Positions 53,739 to 63,420 are shown, counted from the first letter of the stretch. The stretch: DNA of 64,000 nucleotides from Selenomonas dianae (GCF_030644225.1 NZ_CP128650.1:1436001-1500000); one strand, 5' to 3'. Notes: a model not told the origin generated them from the letters alone. A program made the numbers and translations.

Positions 53739-54434
53739 TTATTTGTCGAGAGATTTTTCCTCACGCGCCTCCGCAGGGTTCGTATGCGTCTGCGCAGCCG
53801 AGATGGGGGCGAAATAGTGACGAACCATACCGATTTCATCGCCGACAAAGAGCGCGACAGGACTTTCGCGGAGCATGACGAGTTCCAGAAGCCGCGCCTG
53901 CTCGGCAGGATTCTTCTCCTTCATCGTCTGCGGATCGGCTGCGGCACGCGTCAGGGTAATTGCTTTTTGCTCGGCTGCGGCATATTCGTCCGTTTTTGCC
54001 ATAATGACGGCAAGCGGGTCATAGACACGATCCGACAGCTCGGTCGGCGGGGGGGTCTGTGCGATACGCGCACGCAGTTCCCGCATATCCTGTTCCAGAT
54101 CGACAAGACGTGCGTGGGTAATCGCAATCGTATGCTCTCCCGCCTTTGCATCCGCGAGAATCTGATGATAGCGCGTCCACGTGCGGTCGAGTTCGGCAAT
54201 CTGTTTTTGATAATCCCCCCACCACGGTATAAAAAGTTCCTGGTCATGCGTGATTGCCGCACGTTCCGCCATTGTCAGCGGCTCCTGCGTGCGCTCTGCG
54301 GTCTGTACATAGAAGATCACCCCAACGAGCACAAGCAGCAGCGTGACAAAGATCAGAAAAACACGGTGCGGCAGATAGCGGAACAAAATGACAAGCAAAA
54401 GTATGACAAGCGTTCCCAAAACATAGCTCAGCAT
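53739..54434 (-). CDS. Hypothetical membrane-anchored protein
   Basis: This is a 231-residue protein. Two closely spaced hydrophobic segments at the N-terminus (LSYVLGTLVILLLVILFRYL; FLIFVTLLLVLVGVIFYV) anchor it, and residues ~50-231 form a mainly helical extracytoplasmic or cytoplasmic domain with coiled-coil character (DYQKQIAELDRTWTRYHQILADAKAG; RLVDLEQDMRELRARI). I recognise no family. The start at 54434 was preferred over an in-frame ATG at 54449. It follows the Crp/Fnr gene by 17 nt, so it is probably co-transcribed with it. A G7 run (54049-54055) lies within the coding sequence. Confidence 0.65.
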   Translation of the reverse strand: MLSYVLGTLVILLLVILFRYLPHRVFLIFVTLLLVLVGVIFYVQTAERTQEPLTMAERAAITHDQELFIPWWGDYQKQIAELDRTWTRYHQILADAKAGEHTIAITHARLVDLEQDMRELRARIAQTPPPTELSDRVYDPLAVIMAKTDEYAAAEQKAITLTRAAADPQTMKEKNPAEQARLLELVMLRESPVALFVGDEIGMVRHYFAPISAAQTHTNPAEAREEKSLDK

Positions 54435-54451
54435 AACCCCTCCGATCAAAC

Positions 54452-55144
54452 TCAGGCACCTGCACGTTCCTGAAGTGCCGTCCGATTGAGTATATGTATG
54501 CGCCCTCTGGAGGTGCGTACCAATCCCTCATGACTGAACTCCCGCATGAGACGGCTGACAACCTCCCGCGCCGTCCCGAGGTACTGCGCCGTTTCCTCAT
54601 GCGTCAGACAGATCTCATCCCCCGCCGTTCGCGCCGACTCCGTGAGCAGAAATTTTGCAAGGCGGCGGTCTGCGGGCGTAAAGATCATCTGTTGGAACTT
54701 CCACAGCATTTCCGAGAGACGCACAACGGTATATTCATATGCGCGTGCGCGGAGTTCGACGTTGGCATCAAGAATGTCGCGCAGCTTTTCCGTATCTGAA
54801 ACAAAAAGATTCGTGTCCTTCGCTGCCTCAATCGAAATGTCACAGGAAGCTGTGCCGGGAAAGGTCGTCGCCGCGAGGATACCAATGTCGCCGGAGCGCA
54901 CAAAAAAGAGTGTAAACTCACGCCCCTCCTCTGAAAGGACAAACGCGCGCAATGCGCCGGATATGACGTGCAGCGTACCCGCGGAGCTCAACGGGCCTCG
55001 ATAGACCGATGTCCCTTTTTTATAGTGTTCAAAACGTGTATGAGAGACCAGATCGTCCCGCTGTGCATTGGTGAGCAGATGCCACAGCTCAAACTGATCC
55101 ATATAATCCCGAAAATGATAGCTGTCCGCATCATGTGTTGTCAT
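54452..55144 (-). CDS. Crp/Fnr-family transcriptional regulator
   Basis: This 230-residue regulator has an N-terminal cyclic-nucleotide-binding-like beta-roll (~20-140; YRGPLSSAGTLHVISGALRAFVLSEEGREFTLFFVRSGDIGIL), a dimerisation helix and a C-terminal winged helix (CLTHEETAQYLGTAREVVSRLMREFSHEGLV). Only two cysteines occur, in ASCDIS and EICLTH. None lies at the N-terminus, so an Fnr-type [4Fe-4S] cluster is unlikely and the signal may be another small ligand. The start at 55144 has GAGGAGGG upstream; longer in-frame versions run into the flavoprotein gene. It follows that gene by 31 nt and may regulate nitrogen or redox functions, including ccm-nrf (inference). Confidence 0.9.
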   Translation of the reverse strand: MTTHDADSYHFRDYMDQFELWHLLTNAQRDDLVSHTRFEHYKKGTSVYRGPLSSAGTLHVISGALRAFVLSEEGREFTLFFVRSGDIGILAATTFPGTASCDISIEAAKDTNLFVSDTEKLRDILDANVELRARAYEYTVVRLSEMLWKFQQMIFTPADRRLAKFLLTESARTAGDEICLTHEETAQYLGTAREVVSRLMREFSHEGLVRTSRGRIHILNRTALQERAGA

Positions 55145-55175
55145 ATCCGTCCCTCCTCTTTTGACCAAACGCCCC

Positions 55176-56054
55176 CTACCGTGCCTTTTTTGACCGTTGC
55201 CGCAGATACCGCACAATGGAAAGCCCTGCCTCCGCGCCCTCATAGACCGCTTTTGCAACTTGCAGAAGTCCGCCTGCACAGTCCCCTGCGGCATACACGC
55301 CCGGCACATTTGTCTCCATATGATCACCGACAGCGATCCTGCCATCGTGCAGCAGAATGCCCAACTTACGTGCGAGTTCCATGCTCCCCGCCGTCCCGAT
55401 TGCCACGAATATCCCGTCAACATCCATGCGCGTATCATCCGAAAAGACAATCTGACGCAGCCGACGATCGCCCTCCAGACTGCCAATCCTGCGCGTATTC
55501 ACCGCTATGCAGTCCGGCACCATCACCGCCGGCTCCTGCCCGTTGGTCAGAAGGGAGAGCGATGCCACATGCGGCTGAAGGGTCTGTGCCTCATGCAGAG
55601 CATATTCACCGGCTCCAACAACCGCAACTTTTTTTCCACGATAAAAGAACGCATCGCAGATGGCACAGTAACTGACACCGCGCCCCTCGAATTCCTGTAC
55701 GCCCGGCAAGGAGATCTTTTTTCTTTGCGCCCCCGCTGCCAGAACGACACCATCCGCCACATAGCTGCCGTGCACTGTCTGAACCTGAAAGTGTGCACCA
55801 TCCTCCGAAGGGCGGATCTCAAGCGCCTCATCCCATACAAAACGGACGCCGAGGCGTTTTGCGCCGTCAATGCCGCGCTGCTCAAGTTCCGCACCCGTGA
55901 TCGGCTCCGGAAATCCATAGTAGTTCTCGATCCATTCCGCCGCAGCGAGTGTCCCCACCCCCTTCGTAACGATCGTCACATCCGCACCTCCGCGCCGCGC
56001 ATAGAGCGCGGCTGAGATGCCGGCAGGACCGGAACCGATGATGATAACGTGCAT
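55176..56054 (-). CDS. Thioredoxin-reductase-like flavoprotein
   Basis: This is a 292-residue FAD/NAD(P)-dependent pyridine nucleotide-disulfide oxidoreductase of the TrxB type. The FAD motif is VIIIGSGPAGISAALYARRGG at the N-terminus. The redox pair CAIC lies in GVSYCAICDAFFYRGKKVAVVGAGEYA, followed by the second Rossmann motif. The C-terminal FAD site is GVYAAGDCAGG. The second nucleotide motif reads GAGEYA rather than GGGNSA. No thioredoxin gene is adjacent, and its partner could be another small redox protein. It is the first gene of the unit with the Crp/Fnr regulator and the hypothetical protein. Confidence 0.88.
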   Translation of the reverse strand: MHVIIIGSGPAGISAALYARRGGADVTIVTKGVGTLAAAEWIENYYGFPEPITGAELEQRGIDGAKRLGVRFVWDEALEIRPSEDGAHFQVQTVHGSYVADGVVLAAGAQRKKISLPGVQEFEGRGVSYCAICDAFFYRGKKVAVVGAGEYALHEAQTLQPHVASLSLLTNGQEPAVMVPDCIAVNTRRIGSLEGDRRLRQIVFSDDTRMDVDGIFVAIGTAGSMELARKLGILLHDGRIAVGDHMETNVPGVYAAGDCAGGLLQVAKAVYEGAEAGLSIVRYLRQRSKKAR

Positions 56055-56093
56055 AGACCTCTCCTACAAAGAAACTTCTCCTATAAATGTACG

Positions 56094-56122
56094 AAAAAAG
56101 AGACGCCCCCTTCGACGTCTCT
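56094..56122 (-). terminator. Terminator after prs
   Basis: AGAGACG and CGTCTCT form a stem around 56100-56122, followed leftward by TTTTTT. Confidence 0.75.
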
Positions 56123-56144
56123 TCTCTGTCTGCGGGGAACTTGC

Positions 56145-57098
56145 TTAGTGGTGGTTAAAGAGCAGGCTCACCGAACGATGGCTTTGGATGCGCACAATAA
56201 CGTCCGCAAGGGACTGTGCGAGAGAGAGTGTGACGATCTTATCGGACTGCTTCTCGGGTGGAAGCGGAATGGAGTCCGTAATGACGAGCTGGTCAATGAC
56301 GGATGCATTGATGCGCTCGGTCGCGGGATCACTGAGAATCGCGTGCGAACACGCCGCAAGCACACGCTTCGCTCCGCGTTCCTTGAGCGCCTTCGCCCCC
56401 TCGCAGAGAGAGCCTGCCGTATCGACAATATCGTCAATGAGCAGTGCCGTCTTTCCCTCGACCTCGCCGATGAGGTTCATGACCTCGGCGCAGCCGGGAC
56501 GCGGACGGCGTTTCTCAATGATCGCAATCGGCGCACGGAGGAAGTCCGCCATGATACGTGCGCGTGTCACGCCACCGAGATCCGGCGAAACAACCACGAG
56601 ATCCTCAATTGCCTGTTCACGGAAATAGCTCGCGAGCACAGGTGCAGCCGCCAGATGATCCACAGGGATGTCGAAGAACCCCTGGATCTGTCCCGCGTGA
56701 AGATCGACCGTGACGACACGGGTCACCCCCGCCGTCGTCATGAGGTTGGCAACGAGTTTCGCCGAGATCGGCTCACGTCCGCGTGTCTTGCGATCCTGCC
56801 GCGCATAGGCATAGTATGGAACAACTGCCGTGATGCTGTGCGCGGAGGCACGCTTGCAGGCATCTGTGAGAATCAGAAGTTCCATGATGTTGTCATTCAC
56901 AGGGAAACTGGTCGGCTGGATGATGAAGATGTCCTTCCCGCGAATGCTCTCCTCGATCATCACTTGAACTTCACCGTTGTTGAACTGCCCTACGAAAGCC
57001 TCGCAGAGCGGTATACCGATACGTTCCGCAATGTCTTTCGCCAACTGGGGATTGGCGTTCCCCGTCAGGATACATACGTTGTCGGTCGGAAAACTCAT
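56145..57098 (-). CDS. prs: Ribose-phosphate pyrophosphokinase
   Basis: Prs makes PRPP from ribose 5-phosphate and ATP for nucleotide, His and Trp synthesis. The 317-residue protein has [19 protein letters not shown] at the start, the metal site [15 protein letters not shown], the flexible catalytic loop region [14 protein letters not shown] and the ribose-5-phosphate loop [14 protein letters not shown]. The length is normal. It follows glmU in the common glmU-prs order, but with 152 nt between them and its own promoter-like sequences. Confidence 0.97.
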   Translation of the reverse strand: MSFPTDNVCILTGNANPQLAKDIAERIGIPLCEAFVGQFNNGEVQVMIEESIRGKDIFIIQPTSFPVNDNIMELLILTDACKRASAHSITAVVPYYAYARQDRKTRGREPISAKLVANLMTTAGVTRVVTVDLHAGQIQGFFDIPVDHLAAAPVLASYFREQAIEDLVVVSPDLGGVTRARIMADFLRAPIAIIEKRRPRPGCAEVMNLIGEVEGKTALLIDDIVDTAGSLCEGAKALKERGAKRVLAACSHAILSDPATERINASVIDQLVITDSIPLPPEKQSDKIVTLSLAQSLADVIVRIQSHRSVSLLFNHH

Positions 57099-57250
57099 CT
57101 CTCTGTTCCTCCTAAAAACCAGACGCGTCAGTTATAATATAGAATACACAATTCTATTTATAGTATAACACGCACGCTTTGTTTTGGGAAGGGAGTTTAC
57201 CGCGCTTTTTCACAGTGTTCAGAACCATATACAGGAATCCGATACGATAC

Positions 57251-58615
57251 TCATTTCCGTTTGTCGTGCCAGCCCTCGATCTCCTTTTGACGCGCACGCG
57301 CCACGGAGAGTGTTCCGGCGGGAACGTCGCGCGTGATGGTCGAGCCGGCGGCGACATAGGCTCCCGTGCCGACGGTGACAGGCGCAACAAGGTTCGAGTT
57401 GCAGCCGACAAAGGCATCGTCCCCGATGACGGTGCGGAACTTCTTCTTCCCATCATAGTTGACCGTGATCGTACCGCAGCCCATGTTGACACGCGCACCG
57501 AGGTCGCAGTCTCCGATGTAGGAGAGATGCGGCAGTTTCGCACCCGTACCGATATTGGAGTTCTTCACCTCGACAAAATTGCCGATCTTCACCCCTGCGC
57601 CGATGTGACTGTCCGGACGGATGTGGTTGAACTGGCCGAGATTCGCACCGTTTTCAACCTCAGCATCATGTGCATAGACGTACTGTGCCGTGACTGCATC
57701 GCCGATCGCCATGTCCTGAAAGCGCACATGCGGTCCGATCTCACAGTCCGCACCAATGACCGTACTCCCCTCCAGGAAGGTAAAGGGATAGATCACCGTA
57801 TCCATACCGACACGCACCTCTGCATCGATAAAGGTGGTAGGCGGGTCGATGATCGTCACGCCGTCCGCCATGAGTTCCTCGACCTTGCGGCGGCGCAGGA
57901 TGCGCTCCGCCACGGCGAGCTGGCTGCGAGAGTTGATGCCGAGCGTACTCTCGTAATTGTCCGCAGTGACCGCCCAGATCTTCTCCCCCGCATCGCGCAG
58001 AATACTGAGCACGTCGGGCAGGTAGTATTCGCCCTGCGCGTTATCGTTCGTCACCTGCGCGAGCGCGGCAAAGAGTGCCTGTGCGTCAAAGCAGTAAATG
58101 CCTGCATTGACCTCGTTAATCTTGCGCTCCTCTTCTGTCGCGTCCTTGTGCTCGACAATCTTCAAGACCTCGCCGCTCTCGCGGCGCACAATGCGCCCGT
58201 AACCCTTCGCATTCGGCATAATCGCCGTAAGTACGGTCGCCTTCGCGCCCGCATGCACATGCTCCTCGTGAAAGCGTGCCAACAGTTCCGCCGTCAGCAG
58301 AGGGGTATCGCCGCAGAGCACCATGATTGTCCCGCGCTCCTCCGCGAGCAGTTCCTTTGTCTGCAGGACGGCGTGCCCCGTGCCCAACTGCTCACGCTGC
58401 TCCACATACTCCACACTGTCGCCGATGCTTTCGCGCACCACATCGCCGCCAAAGCCGGTGACGACAATATTCCGCCGAGCCCCGGCTGCATCCGCCGCAT
58501 CAATGACGTGCTGCAGCATGGATTTCCCTGCCGCACGATGCAGGACTTTCGGCAGCTTCGACTTCATGCGTGTACCCTTGCCTGCTGCCAAGATGACCGT
58601 TACAAAATCCAACAT
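57251..58615 (-). CDS. glmU: Bifunctional GlcN-1-P acetyltransferase / UDP-GlcNAc pyrophosphorylase
   Basis: GlmU makes UDP-GlcNAc for peptidoglycan and lipopolysaccharide. The 454-residue protein has the N-terminal pyrophosphorylase domain (VILAAGKGTRMKSKLPKVLHRAAGK; VLCGDTPLLTAELL) and the C-terminal left-handed beta-helix acetyltransferase (IGPHVRFQDMAIGDAV; HLSYIGDCDLGARVNMGCGTITVNYDG). It lies 27 nt after the GntR regulator gene in the ispE-gntR-glmU unit. Confidence 0.97.
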   Translation of the reverse strand: MLDFVTVILAAGKGTRMKSKLPKVLHRAAGKSMLQHVIDAADAAGARRNIVVTGFGGDVVRESIGDSVEYVEQREQLGTGHAVLQTKELLAEERGTIMVLCGDTPLLTAELLARFHEEHVHAGAKATVLTAIMPNAKGYGRIVRRESGEVLKIVEHKDATEEERKINEVNAGIYCFDAQALFAALAQVTNDNAQGEYYLPDVLSILRDAGEKIWAVTADNYESTLGINSRSQLAVAERILRRRKVEELMADGVTIIDPPTTFIDAEVRVGMDTVIYPFTFLEGSTVIGADCEIGPHVRFQDMAIGDAVTAQYVYAHDAEVENGANLGQFNHIRPDSHIGAGVKIGNFVEVKNSNIGTGAKLPHLSYIGDCDLGARVNMGCGTITVNYDGKKKFRTVIGDDAFVGCNSNLVAPVTVGTGAYVAAGSTITRDVPAGTLSVARARQKEIEGWHDKRK

Positions 58616-58642
58616 TATGCTCCTCCCGTTCTCCGGAAACGC

Positions 58643-59380
58643 CTACTCGGCATCTTCCTGACTCTTTTTTCCCTTGCGTTTCACCAAGGTGGTACCTGTC
58701 TTTTTTTCCTGCTCCTCAATGGCGTAAAGCAGGGTCTGTTCCGAATTTTCCATATGCTTTGCCCCGACCTTGCGCGCATGACGTGCGTCGCCCGAGCCGA
58801 TCGCATCGACGATGGCACGGTGCTCCTCAAGCGTCGCCTTGAGCCGCCCGGGATATGACATGGAGATGGTACGGAATCGCGTAAGCTGTTCGCGCAGATT
58901 GCCGATGATCGTGAGCAGACGCTCATTGCGCGCCGCCTGATACAGGAGTTCGTGGAACTCGATGTCCGTCCGCACGATGCGCTCCATATCATGTTCCTCA
59001 ATCGCACGTCCGATGGCAACAAGCAGGCGTTCCAACCGCTCCTGCTCCTCGTCGGTGATCCGCTCCGCTGCAAGCTCACAGGCAAGTGCCTCAAGCGCAG
59101 CACGAATCTCAAAGATCTCGTTGATGTCGCGGATGGACACGCTCGCGACATACGCACCGCGCCGCGGAACGGTGACGACATAGCCCTCCTGTTCCAGCTT
59201 TCGGATCGCCTCGCGCACAGGTGTACGGCTGACGAGCAGTTCGTCCGCGAGATCGTTCTCCTTGAGCCACTCACCGGGCTTTAAGATCCCGCCGCGAATG
59301 GCATCGCGCAGAACCTCACAGACGATTTCACGAAGCGGCTGGTAGCTGTTGACAACGACCGGTGATAACTTTCCCTGCAT
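58643..59380 (-). CDS. GntR-family regulator, FCD (FadR/KdgR-like) subgroup
   Basis: This 245-residue regulator has an N-terminal winged helix (LREIVCEVLRDAIRGGILKPGEWLKENDLADELLVSRTPVREAIRKLEQEGYV) and an all-helical FCD ligand domain with the expected metal-binding Asp/His pattern (RTDIEFHELLYQAARNERLL; EEHRAIVDAIGSGDARHARKVGAKHM). It starts at the ATG at 59380 behind GGAGGAATTGAT, 1 nt after the ispE stop. The effector is unknown. Its position between ispE and glmU is conserved in some Negativicutes (recollection, not checked). Confidence 0.92.
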   Translation of the reverse strand: MQGKLSPVVVNSYQPLREIVCEVLRDAIRGGILKPGEWLKENDLADELLVSRTPVREAIRKLEQEGYVVTVPRRGAYVASVSIRDINEIFEIRAALEALACELAAERITDEEQERLERLLVAIGRAIEEHDMERIVRTDIEFHELLYQAARNERLLTIIGNLREQLTRFRTISMSYPGRLKATLEEHRAIVDAIGSGDARHARKVGAKHMENSEQTLLYAIEEQEKKTGTTLVKRKGKKSQEDAE

Positions 59381-59381
59381 A

Positions 59382-60266
59382 TCAATTCCTCCGAGACTTC
59401 TGCTGCTCCCCATCACTGCCAATGGTGTGCGTCAGGTGTACCGCTGCATCCGTTTCCTTGCGGAAGATCTCTGCGGCCTCCGCAGCCGCCTGTTCCTCCG
59501 CAAAGAGTCCGAACACGGTCGGACCGCTGCCCGACATCATCGCACAGAGCGCACCATGCGCACGCATTCGTGCGCGGTAGTCGGCGATCACGGGATGTGC
59601 CGCCTCCGTCACCGGCTCAAGCACATTCGCCATGAGCTGCACGCAGCGATCCCGGTCACCATGCTCCAACGCATCCATAAACGACGCGTTGTCCGGGTGA
59701 AATACAGGGACATGTTCATCATAGCTGCGATACGCCCACGGTGTCGATACAGAAACGGGAGGTTTTGCAAGCAGAACAACGGTCACCGGAAAATCCGCAA
59801 GGCGGTGCAGACGCTCCCCGCGTCCCGTCGCAAGCACAGTACCGCCCATGAGGGAAAATGGTATGTCCGATCCGAGCTGTGCGCCGAGTGCGCAGAGTTC
59901 ATCATCCGAGAGCCCGAGCGTGTAGAGTTCGTTCATGCCGCGCAGCGTCGCTGCTGCGTCGGCACTCCCCCCCGCAAGCCCTGCGGCAACGGGGATGCGT
60001 TTGGTGATGTCGATGTGGACACCGCCGCGCAGACCGCATTCCTTTTGAATGAGTGCAGCAGCGCGATGCGCCAAGTTGCGTTCATCCGCCTCCAGTCCCG
60101 CCAGATCCACACGCAGCGTAATCTCCTCCTCCTGCCGCGTGAGTATGAGCGTATCCGCGAGTGCGAGGGACTGCATCACCGTCGCGATCTCATGGTAGCC
60201 GTCATCCCGAAGCCCCAGAACATCGAGCGTCAGATTGATTTTCGCCCGTCCGAGAATCGTCACCAT
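59382..60266 (-). CDS. ispE: 4-diphosphocytidyl-2-C-methyl-D-erythritol kinase
   Basis: IspE is the GHMP kinase of the MEP isoprenoid pathway. The 294-residue protein has ILGRAKINLTLDVLGLRDDGYHEI at the start, the ATP loop RIPVAAGLAGGSADAAATLRGMN, and the third motif ALCAMMSGSGPTVFGLF. The length is normal. It is the first gene of the ispE-gntR-glmU unit, whose promoter probably lies in the ~120 nt after priA. Confidence 0.97.
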   Translation of the reverse strand: MVTILGRAKINLTLDVLGLRDDGYHEIATVMQSLALADTLILTRQEEEITLRVDLAGLEADERNLAHRAAALIQKECGLRGGVHIDITKRIPVAAGLAGGSADAAATLRGMNELYTLGLSDDELCALGAQLGSDIPFSLMGGTVLATGRGERLHRLADFPVTVVLLAKPPVSVSTPWAYRSYDEHVPVFHPDNASFMDALEHGDRDRCVQLMANVLEPVTEAAHPVIADYRARMRAHGALCAMMSGSGPTVFGLFAEEQAAAEAAEIFRKETDAAVHLTHTIGSDGEQQKSRRN

Positions 60267-60389
60267 AGGAAGCCTCCATTGCTCCGAGGAAATTTTTGAT
60301 GTGTGCCGCTTCGCATATCATCCGTATTTCCTTCTATTTCCAGATTAACAGGATTTACAATTATATTCAATAGTTTTTTCTATTATTTC

Positions 60390-62804
60390 TCAAAAAATCG
60401 TGACCGGGTCGATGTCGATTGCGATCTCATCGCGCAAATGTACCCCCTGTTCCCGCAAAAACGTCTGTACCTCCGCAAGAGCATCGGTCTTGATAAGCAC
60501 GATAAAGCGATAGATGCCGCGTTCCCGCTCGATGAGTGCCGGCGATGGGCCGATCACCGCGCAGCCCTGCCGCCCTGCAAATGCCGTTTGTGCTGCAGCG
60601 ACAAAATTCCGTGCCGCCGCCCATGCGTGCGCACGCTGCGGATCGCGAAACAGCAGCTTCACGAGGCGGCTGAACGGCGGATAGAAAAGCTCGCGGCGCA
60701 ATTCGATCTCGTGCGCATAGAACGCCTCGTAGTCCTGCCGCATCGCTGTGCGTACGGCGTAGTGCTCGGGATTGTACGTCTGCACAATGACCGCGCCACG
60801 TGCACCGTGCCGCCCCGCACGTCCCGCCGTCTGCGTGATGAGCATGAAACAGCGCTCCGCCGCGCGAAAATCCGGCAGATTGAGACTTGCATCCGCACTG
60901 ATGATGCCCACAGCGTGCACGCCGGGCAGGTCATGCCCCTTTGCCACCATCTGCGTGCCGAGCAGGATGTCAAAATCGCGTTTGCGGAATTGCGTCAAAA
61001 TCTCCGTATGTGCGAGTTTTCGCCCCGTCGTATCGCGATCCATGCGCACAAGCCGCGCCGTCGGGAGCATCTGCCCCAGTTCCTCTTCGAGCTTTTCCGT
61101 ACCCGAGCCGAAGTATTTGATGCAGCGGCTGCCGCATTTCGGACAAGTATCGGGTACGGGTACGCGTTGGTCGCAATGATGGCAGACGAGGACACCGTTT
61201 GCATGATAGACGAGCGGCATTCCGCAGTCCTTGCACATCATCACTGCACCACAGGAGCGGCACAGGACGAACGTGGAGTACCCGCGCCGGTTCAGCATGA
61301 TAATCGCCTGCTCATGATGTGCCAGCGTATCCGTGAGGAGATTGCGCAGCGCGGGTGAGATGATCGTGCGCCGCCCGCGCCGCAGTTCCTCACGCATATC
61401 AACGACACGCACCTCGGGCAGCGGCTGACTTCCGATGCGCTCGGGCATCGTGAGGAGTGTCAGTTCCCCCGCCCGCGCACGCGCGTACGACTCAAGCGAG
61501 GGGGTCGCACTGCCGAGCACGAGGATCGCACCGTGCCGCCGCGCGAGGATCTCCGCGACTACCCGCGCATGGTAGCGCGGTGATTCGTCCTGTTTGTAGG
61601 ACATATCCTGCTCCTCGTCGAGGATGATCGCACCGACATCGGCGGCGGGCGTAAAGAGTGCCGAACGCGCACCGAGGATGATGCCCGCATCCCCGCGCCG
61701 CACACGAAAGATCGCGTCGTTGCGCTCGGCGAGCGAGAGCTTACTGTGCAGAACGACAATATCGCCCGCAAACACCTTCTGAAAAGCAGTGATAAGCTGC
61801 CCCGTCAGGGCAATCTCCGGCACGAGCACAATCACCTGCCGCCCTGCCGCACGCACGGCGCGTGCCGCCTCGATGTAGACGCGGGTCTTGCCGCTGCCCG
61901 TCACACCGTGCAGCAGATAGCCGTGAAACGAGCCCTCCGCAATGCCTGCGTTCAGCTGCGTGACCGCCGCCCGCTGCGCCTCCGTCAGCGGCGCCGCAGA
62001 TGCAGTGACCGCCCCCGCAGCGTAACCGGAGCGCAGTCTGCGCCGCAGATGTTCCGTCAGGTATCCGGCTGCAACAAGTTTTTTGATTGTCGCCAAGGAA
62101 ACGCCCTTGTCATCAAGCGCGGCGCGCGTATACGTGTCCTGCTCCCGAAAGAGGGCAAGTGTCCGCATCTGCGCCGGTCTGCGCGTAAGTTCCGCAAGCC
62201 GTTCATCCGTGACCTCCGACGCCGTGTAGAACTTCTCGTACTGCGCCTTGTCGCGCTTGTCCGCACGGTACTCCTTGCACACAAGGCGGTAACGCAGGAG
62301 TTTCTCTACGCTCTCCTCCACCGCGACAGTGGGGAGTGCCCGTCGCAGTTCCACGATGCGATGTCCGCCATGTTCGCGCAGATATGTGTAGACGGCGTGC
62401 ACACGCGCGTCCGCAAGCAGGGGGTGCGCTTCATCCGCATCATCCGCCGCCACATAGACGGGAAAGATGCGCAGCCCGCTCTTGCCCGGCATAAAAAGAC
62501 GCATGATCTCCGCCGACGAGCAAAGGTAGAAGTCCGCAAGTTCCTGTGCGGCAGCAAGGAGTTCGGGGGAAAACCAAGCCTCCTCATCCACCGCTGCGAC
62601 AATGTCCTTCAGCGTGTGTTTCCCATCCCGCGCCGCATCGTAGGGACGTACGCGGGTGACGAAGCCCTCCTTGCGCACATTGCCGAACGGAACGAATACA
62701 CGCCACCCTGCCGTGACCTGTGCCAAATCTTCCGGCAGGCGATAGGTGAACTCCTGCCGGATGCTTTTGATCGGAATGTTGATATAGACATCCGCAACGG
62801 TCAT
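60390..62804 (-). CDS. priA: Primosomal replication protein N' (helicase PriA)
   Basis: PriA restarts stalled replication forks. The 804-residue protein has the 3'-end-binding N-terminal domain (VYINIPIKSIRQEFTYRLPED), Walker A in LLHGVTGSGKTRVYIEAA, the DEEQ box (AIILDEEQDMSYKQDESPRYHAR), and a two-zinc cysteine cluster (CRSCGAVMMCKDCGMPL ... CHHCD ... CPKCG) inside the helicase core, with helicase motif VI in ITQTAGRAGR. It is slightly longer than E. coli PriA (732). It is a single gene, transcribed after the small Cys-motif gene but separated from it by a terminator. Confidence 0.96.
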   Translation of the reverse strand: MTVADVYINIPIKSIRQEFTYRLPEDLAQVTAGWRVFVPFGNVRKEGFVTRVRPYDAARDGKHTLKDIVAAVDEEAWFSPELLAAAQELADFYLCSSAEIMRLFMPGKSGLRIFPVYVAADDADEAHPLLADARVHAVYTYLREHGGHRIVELRRALPTVAVEESVEKLLRYRLVCKEYRADKRDKAQYEKFYTASEVTDERLAELTRRPAQMRTLALFREQDTYTRAALDDKGVSLATIKKLVAAGYLTEHLRRRLRSGYAAGAVTASAAPLTEAQRAAVTQLNAGIAEGSFHGYLLHGVTGSGKTRVYIEAARAVRAAGRQVIVLVPEIALTGQLITAFQKVFAGDIVVLHSKLSLAERNDAIFRVRRGDAGIILGARSALFTPAADVGAIILDEEQDMSYKQDESPRYHARVVAEILARRHGAILVLGSATPSLESYARARAGELTLLTMPERIGSQPLPEVRVVDMREELRRGRRTIISPALRNLLTDTLAHHEQAIIMLNRRGYSTFVLCRSCGAVMMCKDCGMPLVYHANGVLVCHHCDQRVPVPDTCPKCGSRCIKYFGSGTEKLEEELGQMLPTARLVRMDRDTTGRKLAHTEILTQFRKRDFDILLGTQMVAKGHDLPGVHAVGIISADASLNLPDFRAAERCFMLITQTAGRAGRHGARGAVIVQTYNPEHYAVRTAMRQDYEAFYAHEIELRRELFYPPFSRLVKLLFRDPQRAHAWAAARNFVAAAQTAFAGRQGCAVIGPSPALIERERGIYRFIVLIKTDALAEVQTFLREQGVHLRDEIAIDIDPVTIF

Positions 62805-62821
62805 ATGTTCACTTTCTCACC

Positions 62822-62857
62822 AAAAAAGCCGTTACACGAATGCGTTCGTGCAACAGC
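62822..62857 (-). terminator. Terminator after the 118-residue Cys-motif gene
   Basis: GCCGTTACACGAA (62828-62840) pairs with TTCGTGCAACAGC (62845-62857), and TTTTTT follows leftward. Confidence 0.85.
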
Positions 62858-62873
62858 TCCTTTCCATACATTC

Positions 62874-63230
62874 CTACGATGCAATTATCGCCTGATGCGC
62901 AAGGATTTTCTTGCCCGCCTGACAAGCGGGGCAGATGCAGGTATCCTCTCCCTGCTCCTTCGCCTGCTTCGCCGCAGCAGCAAGTTCCCCTGCTTTCTGT
63001 GCGCCGAACACAGCCGTACCGTCCGGCGACTCCGTAAAACCGATGAGCTGGTCGATTGTCAGCACATCGCTCTTTATTTCATCAATGAGTGTCCGAAACG
63101 CAGATTTTTCCTGCGGCGTGTCCACTGCCCCCAGAAATGCCTCTGCTTTTGCCTTCAGTCCTTCGTAGACCGACGGCGCATCGGCCAACTTCTGCACCTC
63201 ATCGATCACGGCACTGCGATCCAACGCCAT
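62874..63230 (-). CDS. Small protein with C-terminal CxCxxC motif, unknown function
   Basis: This is a 118-residue soluble, mostly helical and acidic protein (VQKLADAPSVYEGLKAKAEAFLG; LAAAAKQAKEQGED). It ends in TCICPACQAGKKILAHQAIIAS, a cysteine cluster (CxCxxC) suited to binding zinc or an iron-sulfur unit. I do not recognise the family. AGGATGAAGGATG precedes the ATG. MITE copy 5 begins 27 nt upstream and would displace or carry its promoter. Confidence 0.7.
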   Translation of the reverse strand: MALDRSAVIDEVQKLADAPSVYEGLKAKAEAFLGAVDTPQEKSAFRTLIDEIKSDVLTIDQLIGFTESPDGTAVFGAQKAGELAAAAKQAKEQGEDTCICPACQAGKKILAHQAIIAS

Positions 63231-63257
63231 CCTTCATCCTCCTCAATTCTCTGACTA

Positions 63258-63420
63258 GGGAATCGCTGATAAAATGAAGTCCGTCAGATTGGCGTAGATT
63301 TTTCGTCCGAACAAGGAGACAAACCGGACGCATAGCCAAAGCTATGTGGAGGATTTGTCGACACAGTGCGGGCAAAAAAGATGCGCTAAGATGGCGCGGC
63401 TGAATTTATCAGTGCTTCCC
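63258..63420. mobile_element. MITE family A, copy 5 (163 bp)
   Basis: The ends are perfect (GGGAATCGCTGATAAA and TTTATCAGTGCTTCCC), with TA directly outside both (63256-63257 and 63421-63422). The interior arms are GACAAA (63318-63323) and TTTGTC (63354-63359). This is the cleanest copy for defining the element. Confidence 0.92.

Noticed and set aside
57140-57156. TAGAAT-acaca-ATTCTA palindrome in front of prs as an operator
   Set aside because: It is short, A/T-rich and overlaps promoter-like sequences; chance is a sufficient explanation.
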